Shown here: positions 31,896 through 43,365 of the stretch, in pieces
How positions within the stretch are numbered: position 1 is the first letter of the stretch
Layout: each line of letters starts with the position of its first letter
Program-made: the position numbers and the translations under genes
Origin: Diadophis punctatus similis
Taxonomy: Eukaryota > Chordata > Lepidosauria > Squamata > Dipsadidae
Direction of reading: 5' to 3'
NCBI GenBank assembly: GCA_023053685.1
Contig: JALIGW010000010.1
Location: 8,408,596-8,472,595, forward strand
Length of the DNA: 64,000 bases
Notes under the pieces: generated by a model
The model's input: only the letters and a program-made list of their open reading frames with translations
What the model was told of the DNA's origin: nothing
The model's database searches: none

Positions 31896-31921
31896 AGGGA
31901 GAGAGAGAGAGAGAGAGAGAG
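31896..31921. repeat. (AG)n microsatellite
   Basis: A run of about 13 GA units within the hAT-type element. Confidence 0.9.
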
Positions 31922-32467
31922 AAACCTCTCTTGCACTTTATTTTTTAAAAAATATTTTAAATTTACTAATGGTTTGGGTGAACCAGTGAGAACTGGTTGA
32001 ATGCCACCTGTGAAACTTGCCCTCCAGTCGAATCAAGGATTTATTTCACAGATTATTTCACAGTAAAGGTTACCCATTAAAGATATCTGCAAAATCTGAT
32101 GCTGTCATCAAAATTATATACCTGTAACTAACACATTTGCACTATTACTGTATATCTGTCTGTTCTATACTTACTTACATATACATACATAATGTCACAA
32201 TCTACATACAAAAGGTGTGGTGCCTCCAAATCCTACAGTTCATAAAAAAGAGGTGAAACTAGTATTTATTTATTTATTTTATTTATTTTGTTATTCTTAT
32301 ATGCCGCCCAACTCCCGAAGGACTCAGGGCGGCGTACAACAGGGAAAAATACAAGAATAATCAAAATACACATAATTAAAAAAACGAGTACAAATTTTTA
32401 AAAACAGTATTAAAACAACAACATCCATTCAACATCATATATACTTGGGGGGGTGATCTCAGGTGGA

Positions 32468-35400
32468 TTAAGCTGTCCCCCCTACCTGCAGGAAAAGCCA
32501 TGTTTTAACGGCTTTTCGGAAGGCCAGCAGAGTGGGGATGGTCCGGGTCTCTGGGGGTAGTTGGTTCCAGAGCACGGGGCCAGCCACAGAGAAGGCTCTC
32601 CCCCTAGGGCCCGCCAGCCGGCATTGCTTGGCCGACGGGACCTGGAGGAGGCCAACTCTGTGGGCCCTAACCGGTCGGAGGGAAGTATGAGGCAGAATGC
32701 GGTCCCGAAGATATCCTGGTCCTAAGCCATGAAGGGCTTTAAAGATGGTGATCAACACCTTGAATTGGACCCGGAGACCGATGGGCAACCAATGCAGCTG
32801 GCGGAGTATTGGTGTCACGTGGGTGTACCTTGGCACACCCACCACAGCACGCGCAGCCGCATTTTGCACCAGCTGAAGTCTCCGGATACTCTTCAAGGGT
32901 AGCCCCATGTAGAGCGCATTGCAGTAGTCCAAACGCGAGGTGACAAGGGCATGAGTGACCGTGAGTAGAGCCTCCTTCTCCAAGAGCCTGTGGTGGTGCA
33001 GTGGTTACAAGCAGCACTGCAATCTGAACTGCTAGTTCAGCAGTTCAGCTGTTCAAATCTCACCAGGCTCAAGGTTGACTCAGCCTTCCATCCTTTCGAG
33101 GTGGGTAAAATGAGGACCCAGATTGTTGGGGGCAATATGCTGAACTCTGTAAACCGCTTAGAGAGGGCTGTAAAACACTATGAAGCGGTATATAAGTAAG
33201 TGCTATTGCTATTGCTATGGCCGCAACTGGTGCACTAGGCGGACCTGTGCAAAGGCCCCCCTAGCCACAGCAGAAAGATGGTGGTCCAATTTTAGCTGTG
33301 GATCTAGGAGGACCCCCAAGTTGCGGACCTGGTCTGAGGGAGTCAGTTTCGCACCCTCAAAGACCAAGGAGGGGTAGTTGTCATGGTCCTTAGGAGGCAA
33401 TATCCACAGCCACTCAGTCTTGTTGGGATTGAGTCTGAGTCTGTTCCTCCCCATCCAGATCTTAACGTTGTCCAGGCAACGGCACATTACATCAACTGCC
33501 TCCCTGAAGTCAGACGGGGTGGTGATGTACAGCTGGGTGTCGTCAGCGTACTGATGGAAACACACCCCATGTCTGCGAATGATCTCACCCAACGGTTTCA
33601 TGTAGATATTAAACAGGATGGGCGAGAGAACCGACCCCTGAGGCACCCCACATGATAGGGGCCTAGGGGACGATCTCTGCCCTCCTGCCAACACCGACTG
33701 CATCCGATCGGCGAGATAAGAGGAGAACCACCGTAAAACGGTGCCTCCCACTCCCAACTCGCCGAGCCGATGCAGAAGGATACCATGGTCGATGGTATCG
33801 AAAGCCGCTGAGAGGTCAAGTAGCACCAGGATGGAGGAGTTTCCTCCATCCCGGGCCCGCCAGAGATCATCCATCAGGGCGACCAAGGCAGTTTCTGTAC
33901 TGTAGCCGCGCCTGAAGGATCTAGATGGTCTGTTTCATCCAGGAGCTGCAGAAGCTGAGTCACCACCACCTTCTCCACAACTTTCCCTAAGAAAGGTAAG
34001 TTGGAGACTGGACGATAGTTTTTCAAATCAGCTGGATCCAGGGAAGGCTTCTTCAGGAGGGGTCGCACCACCGCAGCTTTTAACGACTGCGGTACGGATC
34101 CCTCCCTCAAAGAAGCGGTGATCACCGCCTGGATCCAGCCGCGTGCCACCGACCTGCTGGCCGAGACCAGCCAGGAGGGGCATGGGTCCAATAAACAGGT
34201 GGAGGTACCCATAGCTCCCATAGCCCTGTCCACATCCTCGGGAGAAACAGGCCCAAACTCTTCCCATAATGATGGACTAGGACTTGCCCCCGTCAACTCT
34301 ATGGACTCTGCCCAGCCAGAGTCCAAGTTTGACCGAATCTGAGCGACTTTATCCGACAGAAACTCAGCAAATTCCTCAGCTCTGCCTTGTAAGTGTTCCT
34401 CGCTCCCCCCTTTTCCAAGGAGGGAGCGAGTCACCCTAAACAAGGCGGCTGGACGAGAATCGGCGGACGCAATAAGAGCGGAAAGATAGGATCGTCTTGC
34501 CGCCCTTATCGCCACTAAATAAGATCTGATGTAAATTCTTAATAGTGTTCGGTCAGATTCGGCCCTCTTGGTCCTCCAGCGGCGCTCCAGACGTCTCTTT
34601 TGGCGTTTCATCTCCCGGAGCTCCTCGGTAAACCAGGGAGCTTTCCGGGATCCACTGCCACGGAGAGGTCGCTTAGGCGCAATTCGGTCTAGAGCCCCTG
34701 ATGCTGCGGTGTTCCAAGCAGCCACCAGGGAGTCAGCCGAATTGTGTACCAGGGTTTCAGGTATTTCCCCAAGTTCCCTCTGGAATCCATCCGGCTCCAT
34801 TAGGTGCCTGGGGTGGAACCACCTAGTCGGTCCCGCCTCCCTGCGGGGGAGGAATGGGGTTGTGAAATCCAGCCTCAGTAGGAAATGATCTGACCATGAC
34901 AGTGGGGTGATGACTATATCCCTTATCTTCAGATCATCTCTCCACTGCCCCGAAAGAAACACTAGGTCAAGCGTGTGACCACCCTCATGAGTCGGACCCT
35001 GAATTACTTGGGTCAGGTCCATGGTTGTCATGGAATCCATGAACTCCTGAGCTATCCCAGAGGTTTCGCCAGCAGATGGCAAGTTGAAGTCCCCCAGCAC
35101 CATAAGCCTAGGGAACTCAACCGCCAAGCCGGCTACTGCCTCGAGCAGCTCAGGCAGGGCCTTACTTACGCAGCTGGGAGGCAGGTACGTTAAGAAAAGG
35201 CCCACCTGAACCCCTAAGTCCAACTTCAGAAGGAGCGTCTCACACCCAACAATCTCCGGGGCAGGGATCCTACGAGGATGCAGATTTCCACGCATTATAA
35301 TTGCCACTCCTCCCCACCTTCCCTGGGGTCGAGAATGGTGCTGTACCGAGAAACCAGCTGGGCATATCTTGGAGAGGGCTACTCCCCCCTCCTGCCCTAG

Positions 35401-35538
35401 CCAGGTCTCGGTAACACATACCAGGTCTGCCCCCTCCTCTGTGATTAAATCACGTATCAGGGGGGCTTTGTTGATAATTGACCTGGCGTTAAGCAGCAGC
35501 ATCCTGAGCCCAGGGCCCTGAGAACCCGGGTTGAGCAA
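32468..35538 (-). pseudogene. L2/CR1-group LINE ORF2, endonuclease plus RT, broken
   Basis: 35538-33874 is open for 554 codons: endonuclease (LLNARSI, TETWLG, WGGVAI, VLGDFNL, SWSDHFLL), a basic linker, then RT blocks VVRPLLKKPSLDP and NYRPVSNLPFLGKVV. The frame is lost at about 33915. 33886-33222 continues RT with LSAAFDTIDH, GVPQGSVLSPILF and QYADDTQLY. The SINE interrupts after VHQLRP, and 32983-32468 completes the C-terminus. So one frame change plus the SINE disrupt an otherwise complete ORF. The product would nick DNA and reverse transcribe the element RNA. Confidence 0.88.
32984..33219 (+). mobile_element. tRNA-derived SINE with MIR-like core, nested in the LINE
   Basis: The tRNA-like head has an A box in GTGGTGCAGTGGTTA (about 32990) and a B box in GTTCAAATCTC (about 33051). 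The core contains GGTAAAATGAGGACCC, and the tail CTGTAAACCGCTTAGAGAGG, AAGCGGTATATAAGT and a GCTATT repeat. Orientation is plus, opposite to its host. No clean duplication is visible and about four host bases seem lost. Pol III transcription would start at the head. Confidence 0.8.
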
Positions 35539-35845
35539 GATGGAACCAGATCAGAGGGGCCGGAACAAGGGATCGCTTGTAAACAGCGAGGTCTTATTCC
35601 CCGAGAGCGGCCCTCCCCTCTGCTCCCGCCATATCTGCCTCTTCCCATTATGACCGAGATGTTCCGGCTCTCATCCCCACCAGAGACCCCCTCCCCCTCC
35701 CCGCTGGTCCTCCTCATTTCCTGCAGGTCATACATACCATTCTCACAGGCTGGGGTCACTGTGCCCCCGCCCCCCCCGCTTCTGTTTCTACACTCAGCGA
35801 GGGGGGTCGGGATCGTAAGCTCCACTTGATAAGTAAATGCCAACC

Positions 35846-36486
35846 CAGATACAACCAGAATAAAATCAGTATCATATAAGTGTCATACACAGACAGTCCT
35901 TGAGTTATGACAGTTCATTTAATGATGGTTCAATGTTACGACACCCCTCCCCCCAAAAGTACTTACAACTCAATCTTGGAGTTAAGTATGTTGCAGCTTC
36001 ACAGTGGTTGTTCGCCCTTACAACTGAGAGACGCTGCTACATGCCCTCTGCCTATTTTCCCCCCAACCTATCCTGCCAGGTCTCCACAGGCACTGAGCTC
36101 ATTTTGCTAGCCCACTGGATTCCAGACTTTATATTTCTATTTTCAAAAATAATTGGGATGGCAATTATACCCATGAAATAAATGACTGTTGTTTAGAAGT
36201 ATGAAGACAGATTTAAACAGACTATTAAAGTGCAGAGACATCACACTGATAACAAAAGGACATAATGTCAAGGCCATCAGTTGCAATATGGTGTGAAATC
36301 TGGACTATTAGAAAGGGTGAATAAAAAATATAATTGTAATACAAAAGACTGCTGGGAATAGTTTGTACCTTAAGAGAACAAATCATTCAATAGTAGATGA
36401 AGATGAAGTAGATGTACATGGACTAGGACCGCCTTTGCATAGTTTCATCTAGTCTACCCCTTCTTTGACCAGGAAACCCTTTAGAC
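35846..36486. other. Mostly unassigned, with a Tigger-like left end
   Basis: From 35890, CAGACAGTCCTTGAGTTATG followed by ACAGTTCATTTAATGATGG resembles the start of Tigger-group DNA transposons (CAG.CAGTCCTCGACTTACGAC), continuing to about 36010. A right end was not found. The rest is unassigned. Confidence 0.4.
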
Positions 36487-36605
36487 CAGGGCTGTCAAAC
36501 TTGTGGGCTGGATGTTGGCCACGCCCATGCCTGGTTTAGCAAAGGGGGAAAAAGTCCCGATATGTCACATGACGCCACCATGATGACGCGAGTTTGACAC
36601 CCCTC
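36487..36605. mobile_element. Short hAT-type MITE, 119 bp
   Basis: Left end CAGGGCTGTCAAACTTGTGG, right end CGAGTTTGACACCCCTC. A perfect 8-bp duplication CTTTAGAC lies at 36479-36486 and 36606-36613. Same family as 26544-26658. The last base is C rather than G, one change in the terminal repeat. Confidence 0.88.
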
Positions 36606-36650
36606 CTTTAGACAGTCAATCACACCTTGCTCATGTCATGGCTTGATCAG

Positions 36651-37260
36651 GGGTGGGTTACTCCCGGTATGGACCGGTATGTGTGCACCAGTAGCAGCAA
36701 TGACATCACTGACCCAGAGCGGTCGTTCCCGGTCCCTGGGCGCTGCCATTTTTTCCCAAATGTTTTTTGAATTTTTTTCAAATTTTTTTTGGATTTCTTT
36801 ATTTTTTTCTTCCTCTGTGCATGTGCAGAAGTTGAGTTTCCAGCACTGTGCATGTGTAGCCATCTTGTTTTGGGCAGGTTTTTTTTTTAATTTTTTCGGG
36901 GGGTTTTGCACTGCGCAAAAACTTCTTCCGGGCCAGGAGCAGAAGCCATCTGCCCTCTGCCTGGGTCGTTCGGAGAAGGGAAGGAAAGTGTTTTCAGGAG
37001 GCAGCCACCTAGAGGTAAGAAAACAAACTGAGGGAAGGAGCCCCCGAAGCTGCCCGCATTGCAGCTATCCCTCTGGGTGGGCGGCGTGAAGGAGACCACT
37101 CGGCAGCAGGTTGCATGGAGAAGGGGCGGAGGGGGACCCCCTGCCCTCCCCTCACCTGCCCTCCATGCACAGAGATGCCTGCCCTGAACTCCTCGCTGCT
37201 CCCGCCCCGGCCCTACTCAACCGCACTTCTTTGCTGGTCTCGGAGCTGAAGCCAGGAAGG
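36651..37260. mobile_element. MITE left end and GC-rich sequence
   Basis: Starts CAGGGGTGGGTTACTCCCGG, the same end as the MITE at 49152, followed by T-rich and then GC-rich sequence (37090-37260). No right end was found, so length and boundaries are unknown. Confidence 0.4.
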
Positions 37261-37308
37261 TGAGAGGGGCGGCTGAGGAAGGGAGAGAGAGGCAAGAAAG
37301 AAAGACAG

Positions 37309-37490
37309 ACAGGACAGGACAGGACAGGACAGGACAGGACAGGACAGGACAGGACAGGACAGGACAGGACAGGACAGGACAGGACAGGACAGGACAGGAC
37401 AGGAAAGGAAAGGAAAGGAAAGGAAAGGAAAGGAATGGAAAGGAGAATGGAAAGGAGAATGGAATGGAATGGAAAGGAGGAAAGCCATGC
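37309..37490. repeat. (AGGAC)n then (AGGAA)n pentanucleotide array
   Basis: About 19 uninterrupted AGGAC units (37309-37403), seven AGGAA units, then GGAAT/GGAGAAT variants to about 37485. Purine-rich on the plus strand throughout. Long open frames in this stretch on both strands are repeat artefacts. Confidence 0.95.
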
Positions 37491-37954
37491 AATTGCAGCT
37501 GCATCTCCCTTGGCTCATCTCATCTCCACGGCAGCAGCAACAGGGCCACTTGCCCGGGTGTTCCCTTTAGTGCTGGTTGCCTGGCTGCGCTGAAACGCCA
37601 CCTCGCTACCTCCAAACTAGCTCTGTGGCAGGCTGGCCTCTGAGGAGGTGGGGAAGGAAGAGAAAGGCAGGAGGGGGGAGAGGGAGAAGGTCGGCCACCA
37701 ACCGAGATTGCTTGATGTTTCAGTCCTGCGTTCTGTTTCAACTGAAATAATTGAAAAAAAAATAGGAGCCTGGTGGCACGAAAGCTTATGCCTTTTAATG
37801 CAATTTGCAATGCTACCAGGCTCCCCTTTGGTTTGCCAGCACAAACTAACTTGGCTGTCGTTCTGCAAAACGATCAAAGAAGGCTCTGGCACCAATTCTA
37901 TTCGTCTCCACATTTGGGAAGTCTGGGAAGCCTTCCCATCGGGCCACCTCCAAT
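37491..37954. other. Unassigned; probable 5' flank of Gypsy-B
   Basis: No 5' LTR matching the 3' LTR of Gypsy-B is seen here. An inverted pair GAGCCTGGTGGCA / TGCTACCAGGCTC at about 37767 and 37811 can form a hairpin. Confidence 0.5.
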
Positions 37955-39200
37955 GTGGGAGTCGCGCTACCCTTCTCCGAGGCCGACCCACCAGCCCGAG
38001 GGTGCAAGGCCCCAGTGGTGGCAAACGGGGGGAGAAAGGGCACCAGCGCCAACCCCCCTGCCAACCTTCAAATCCAAGCCACCGTGGTACGCCCCTCCGG
38101 GATGGGGGTTCTTCCCCAGAGTGGGGTGGGTGCAATGCCAGTGGACCCCGCGGTACCCCCCCAACCGATGCCAGCTACAATGCCAGCACCGGCCACACCA
38201 GCCCCTCCCCAAGGGGGGGTTGGGCCAACTGATGCAATACAGAGGGATCCAGATGGGAGGACCCCTGCAGCAAGCCGCTGCTCCGCCAGCCACCGCTGGG
38301 CTAGCTGCCCCCCCTTGGCCCCAGGAGGCCGCCCCCAGGTTTTGAGCCATGTTTGATGGGCAACCGACAAAGCTGGCCTACTTCCTCCACCGGGTGTTAG
38401 TATGCATCGATGAGAATCGAGCCCTGTTCCAGACAGATAGACAGCTGAGGGGATGAATGATGGGGAAGCATCCGAGTGGGTGGCCGAGCTCCACGATGAA
38501 GCGTCACCTGAGTTAGATGACCTGGACGACTTTGTCCAGCTGATGAGAATCAGGTTCTGTGATGAGGCCCAACAGGCAGATGCTGAGGCCCAGATCAAAG
38601 CGTTGAAGCAAGCGGGACGCCCAGTGAAGGAACTGGTGTGGGAGTTTAGGAGAGCGGCAGGAAAAGTGTGAGATTGGCCAGAGCGGCTCTTAGTACACAC
38701 GTTCTGAGACGTGCTAGACCCAGAGCTGAAGAAAGCATGCGAAATACGGTGCCGGATCCAACAATGGTACTCCACTGCCATTGCTCTGGACCATGTGGTC
38801 AGAGTCAAAAAGGAGACCCCGTCGGACTGCCCCCCTAGGAGGCTACCGGCCTGCAGGATCCCCCCTAGACTGGCACCGACCCCCTGGGTTGAGCTGATGA
38901 GGGGAGTGAAGTATTATAGATGCGGCCAAGTGGGCCATCGTGCAACTGAGTGCCTAGCACCAACCCCCCTTCCTCTCCTGAGGGCCAGGCCAACTCTGGC
39001 CTCCAGAAGAAAGCCAAGCAAGCCACCTGAACCGGGGCGGTTGGCCCTGCAGCCGGAGGAGTCCCCTCCCCCTCCTGAAGATGACGAACCATCATCAGTG
39101 GGGGAATCGAGACCTCCATGGGAAGAGGGGGTCGACAATGAAGACGATCCGATGGTGAGTGCAGCCGTTCGGCCCTTTCTCATAAAAGCCAAAATCCTGG
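37955..39200 (+). pseudogene. gag: Gypsy-B gag, broken, zinc knuckle missing its first Cys
   Basis: Gag forms the virus-like particle. A Pro-rich N-terminus (about 38100-38330) precedes the capsid: MFDGQPTKLAYFLHRVL at 38349, an internal block 38453-38671 (DDLDDFVQLMRIRF, GRPVKELVWEFRRAAG), and a C-terminal block from 38711 with the nucleocapsid motif KYYRCGQVGHRATEC. The expected CYRC start of the CCHC knuckle reads YYRC. Frame change or stops: TGA near 38454, TGA at 38669-38671, TGA near 38706. The product would be non-functional. Confidence 0.8.
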
Positions 39201-42200
39201 TGCCCAGGAATGGACAAGGAAGGGGAAGTAGATGCCATAATCGACACTGGGTGCTCGAGGTGTCTAATCAGCAAGATAGTGGTAGATAAGCTGGGGATCC
39301 ACACTAGGCCCTTAGCCAGCCCCATTCGCTTCCAACAACTGGACAGGTCATTAGTGGGTGGGGCTCCCGCCACCCTCCTAACTCAATCAGTAAAGTTGCA
39401 GAATTCGATTCATACTAGCCACCAAGATGTCTGAAGCAATTATCCTGGGTCTGGCATGGTTAGATAAGTGGACCCCCACCATCCAATGGGAGGATGGATA
39501 TTGGAAGCTCAATATACACATCGGCCCGACTCCTCCTTTAGAAAGCCAACAGCAGAGGGAGAAATTCATGTGGGGGGGTGCGGAACCTCAACTGGCTGCA
39601 CCTGCGAGGGAGATCACCCCCAGGAGGCCAAAGGGTGCTGAGAGAGTACCTTGACCTAGAGAGGTTGTTTAGTGAAGAAGAATGCAATGAGCTCCCCCCT
39701 CACTGGCCAACAGACTGCGCAATAGAGTTCGAGCCGGGTGCTACGCTCCCAAAATCAAAGATATACTCAATGTCCCCCAAGGAATTGGGAGAGTTGAGAA
39801 GATACATCGACTCCAACTTGGAGAGGGGGTTCATCCAGCCAGCAAAGTCAAGAGTGGCTACACCCGTACTGTTCAAAGAGAAGACAGATGGGGGGGGGGT
39901 CAGATTATGCATGGACTTCCGGGGGATCAACGGGGTGTGCGTGCAGAACACCTACCCCCTCCCCCTCATGAAAGACTTACTGAACCACTTGTCAAAAGGC
40001 AAGATATTCACTAAGTTAGATTTAAGAGAAGCGTACTATCACATCCAGATCCGAGAGGGGGATGAATGGAAAACCGCCTTCAACTGCTCCCTGGGAAGTT
40101 TCCAATTCAAAATGATGCCTTTTGGGCTGCAAGGGGCCCCAGCGGTCTTCATGCAGTATATTAACGAGGTGCTCCACCCCCATCTGTACAAGGGGGTGCT
40201 TCTTTATTTAGATGACATCCTCGTCTTCAGTGAGACAATGGAGGAACACGTGAAATTGGTGAGGCAAGTCTTAAGAAAACTTCTAGCCGCCAAACTATAT
40301 GCCAATCTCTCCAAATGCAAATTCCACAAGACTTTGCTAGACTATTTGGGGTACCGGGTCTCCAAAGATGGAATCGAGATGGATCCGGGGAAGGTGAAAG
40401 CAGTGCTTGATTGGCAGGCCCCACGCACCCGCAAACAGCTGCAGAGTTTCCTGAGCTTCGCGAATTTCTATAAGCAATTCACCCCGGCCTTTGCAGAAGT
40501 AGCCTTACTGCTAACAGAACTGCTCAAGATGGGGCCGATGCCTACCAAGCCAAAGCCTAGTCAGCCGCTAAATTGGACGATGGCCTGCCAAAAAGCCTTC
40601 GAGAAATTAAAGTGACTGTTCGCCCAGGAGCCAATCCTCCAGCATCCCAATCCAGAATGACAATTCATCATTCAGGCTGATGCGAGTGATGTGGCTGTGG
40701 CGGCGGTGTTGCTACAAAAAGATGAGAAAGGCCAGCTCCTGCCGTGTGCTTATGTTTCGAAAAAACTCACCGCTACGGAGAGAAGATGGGCCATCTGGGA
40801 AAAAGAAGCCTATGCAGTTCATTGGGCGCTACTGACTTGGAGGCAATTCCTCGAAGGAGGAAAAATACCTTTCGAGGTATGGACTGACCACAAGAACCTT
40901 GAGGTGCTAAAAAACCCCAGGAAACTGTCACCCAAACAAGTGCGGTGGGCACAATACTTTAGGTGATTCAAATTTGAACTAAAGCACATCCCAGGGGGGA
41001 AGAACTTGCTGGCGGATGCCCTGTCCAGGAAGCCGCAATACGACAGCCAGAGAGAGGAGGAATTCCATTCGGTCATCCCCTCATCACAGACTGGAACAGA
41101 AAACCCTTCTGCCGCAGAGGGGGAACTCACAGCTCCGGTCCTCACCAGAGGCCAATCCAGACGACTGAGCGCCCGGAGCCATGAGGAGTGGACAGACAAA
41201 TTTAAAGCAGCCTTGCCCAATGACCCCTGGCTAAATGATAACAAGGAAATATTGACCATGAGGGATGGACTGGCTTGGAAGGGATCCAAACTGTACATGC
41301 CTGCTGACCTCAGGCTGCAAGTGCTCCAACGAAGCCACGATTCTAAGCTGGGGGGACACTTTGGATTCTTGAAGACCCTCTACCTTACGAGACGACAGTT
41401 TTGGTAGCCAAAGATGAAATCTGAGGTGGAGGATTATGTAAAGAGCTGTGCCACCTGCGCCACAAGAAAGCACTGACCAGGAAAACCACCTGGACTTCTG
41501 CAGCAGGTGGCCAACCCCAGTACGCCCTGGGAAGAAATAGGGATGGATTTCATCGTAGATCTCCCAGAGAGCAAGGGAAATACAGTGATCTGGACGGTCA
41601 TCGACTTATTCTCCAAACAAGCCCACTTCGTTGCCTGCAATGGGTTACCGACAGCCAGACACTTAGCAAAACTCTTTCTCAAACACATCTACCGCTTGCA
41701 CGGAGTGCCAAAGAGGATCATCTCTGACAGAGGCGTGCAATTCACCGCTAAGTTCTGGAGGGAATTCCTGCACATCATTGGATCCACTCAAGGCCTTAGC
41801 TCAGGGTTCCATCCCCAGACTAACGGCACAGTTGAAAAGCTAACTCCATGGTGGAACAGTATCTTCACTATTATGTGAACTACCAACAAGCCGACTGGAC
41901 GGAGCTACTGCCATTTGCAGAAGTAGCGTACAACAACGCAGTACACAGCAGTACCAGATTGACACCTTTCCAGGTTACCAGTGGACAAGAATTCATCCCA
42001 ATTCCAGAACTGCCCACAGAAGCACCCACATCTATGTCCCTAACGGAATGTATGGAAGAACTAAAGAAAGGATGGGAAAATACTAAAAAGGCGTTGATTG
42101 AAACTGCAGAGACATATAAAAAGCAAGCGGACAAGCATAGAGCCATTCAGCTCCCTTTCAAAGTGGGACATAAGGTCTACTTATCAACAAACTATATCCG

Positions 42201-42617
42201 CTTGAGAATACCCAGTAAAAAGCTGGATCTGAAATTCTTAGGACCTTTCCCAATAGTAAAGATAATTAATCCTGTCACAGTACAGTTGGCGCTGCCAAGA
42301 ATATTGGGGAAGATACACCCAGTATTTCATAGTAGCTTGCTTAGGCCAATGACACAAGCCAACATTAGGCCACCAGCCCTTCCTCCACCACCCCCAATAG
42401 TAATACAAGGGGAAAGACAAGTGAAGTGAAAAAGATCCTAGATTCCAGGCTATTTAGGGGCCACCTTCAGTACCTTATTCATTGGAAAGGGTATTCATTG
42501 GCTGAATCAACATGGATCAATAGTTGGAAAGTAAAGGCAGACAGGCTAATTAGGGATTTCCATAACAAATACCCAGATAAGCCAAAGGAGCCCCCTGGGG
42601 GAGGGAGGGGTGGTTAA
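39201..42617 (+). pseudogene. pol: Gypsy-B pol (PR-RT-RH-IN-chromodomain), broken
   Basis: Protease: IIDTGCSRCLIS (39235-39270) and ILGLAWLDKW. RT 39650-40330: LCMDFRGIN, LDLREAYYHIQI, FGLQGAPAVF, catalytic YLDDILVF. RNase H 40660-41035: IQADASDVAVAA, WEKEAYAVHW, WTDHKNLEV, LADALSRKPQY. Integrase: HDSKLGGHFG, MDFIVDLP (41542), SDRGVQF, and the glutamate in TVEK, then a GPF motif (LGPFPIVKIINPV). Chromodomain 42426-42560 (ILDSRLFRGHLQYLIHWKGY). Stops or frame changes near 39430, 40613 (TGA), 40660, 40964 (TGA), 41406 (TAG), 41476, 41845 and 42425. All catalytic residues I can place are kept, but the gene is thoroughly interrupted. Confidence 0.9.
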
Positions 42618-43066
42618 GATCATTAACTTAATCCCTTGTACTCTCACTCTCTCTTTTGTGTATTGGTAGGAAATGCTTTTCACTTGAGGAGAGGCAGCCT
42701 GACAAAGCATCGTTTGTCACCGTTCTACATAGAAGACTATGGAGTGGGGAGGGGGAATACAATGAGGGTGAGAAGTTAGAGATATCACATTCTTCGTTAC
42801 TTCTCCAAGGTCATCTTTTGTCCAACACCCGCAAGAAGCTGGGAGGAGACGTTGCCACGCTGGCAAAAGATTAGTGGGCAACGTGACCCAGTTGGGGGTG
42901 GGGGGAAAAGGAGTGCCCATTTCCTATCGAGTGGGAACTTGGGAGAAAAGTTAGATTTGGGTTTCCCCATGTGTTGCCAACATGGTGTCTGCATTAAATT
43001 GGAACTTTGGTGAACTCTTTCCCTTGGACTCTGATTTCTGCTTGACTATTATTTGGAACCTTGACA
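42611..43066 (+). mobile_element. Gypsy-B 3' LTR
   Basis: TGGTTAAGATC follows the polypurine run directly, overlapping the last codons of pol; the proposed end is CTTGACA at 43066. About 456 bp. No second copy exists in the window to confirm the ends, and no strong TATA box is seen. Confidence 0.5.
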
Positions 43067-43365
43067 CTCTCAACTGAAGCTCTGTGCACATGATGATCCC
43101 CAAACAGTGAGGATGAAGTGTGACTAAAAGAGTTTACCCTTCACTCCCTCCCTCTCTCCCTTCCTGTGAAGAACCCCAGAAGGTCTTTGGTAGCAGGGAG
43201 TGGGGAAACAGACGTTTTGAAACTGAGAACATGCCCATTGATCATCAGGCATTCTTAGAGCTGCACTATTGATTAGCTTAGAAGGATAGCTTAGCAGCCA
43301 CTTACAATAAGCTCTCAACTCAAACTCCGTGCACGTAGGGATCCCCAAACAGTGAGGGTTTGTTT
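43067..43365. repeat. Imperfect direct repeat, period about 246
   Basis: CTCTCAACTGAAGCTCTGTG at 43067 and CTCTCAACTCAAACTCCGTG at about 43311 head two copies, each followed by GATCCCCAAACAGTGAGG. The second copy sits directly before a GC-rich repeat (43370-43505). Confidence 0.7.

Larger units (their letters stand above)
30600..32012. mobile_element. hAT-type element, 1.4 kb, with internal CR1 pieces
   Basis: A perfect 8-bp duplication AAACTTGC lies at 30592-30599 and 32013-32020. The left end CAGTGGTGAGATTC matches, with a few changes, the reverse complement of the right end (CACAGGTGGCATTCAACC). The interior has no transposase; it holds GTGGGTGG/CACATGACC motifs (30650-30830), inverted CR1 segments and an AG repeat. 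The terminal similarity is modest, so the call rests mainly on the duplication. Confidence 0.6.
32250..35845 (-). mobile_element. Nearly full-length L2/CR1-group LINE (-)
   Basis: Minus-strand order: a GC-rich 5' region with a purine-rich short frame (35843-35539), ORF2 with endonuclease and RT (35538-32468), and a 3' UTR with GCCGCCCTGAGTCC reversed at 32303-32335 and a TTTA tail at 32262-32290. A tRNA-type SINE is nested at 32984-33219. This is the most complete member of the family in the window; the insert at 6699-8444 and fragments at 30.2, 52.9 and 54.3 kb belong to the same group. Confidence 0.88.
37955..43066 (+). mobile_element. Gypsy-B: chromodomain Ty3/Gypsy retrotransposon, decayed
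   Basis: Gag, protease, RT, RNase H, integrase and chromodomain occur in standard Ty3/Gypsy order, followed by a purine-rich tract (GGGGGAGGGAGGGG, 42597-42610) and a 3' LTR. No 5' LTR was found; the element seems to start within or just before gag. It is related to Gypsy-A (-) next door (shared LPLMKD, FGLQGAPAVFMQ, DLFSKQAHF), but the two differ enough to be separate families. Confidence 0.9.

Noticed and set aside
37213..37643. ORFs encoding repeats such as DRTGQ or VLSCP
   Set aside because: Direct products of the AGGAC pentanucleotide array, open in all frames.
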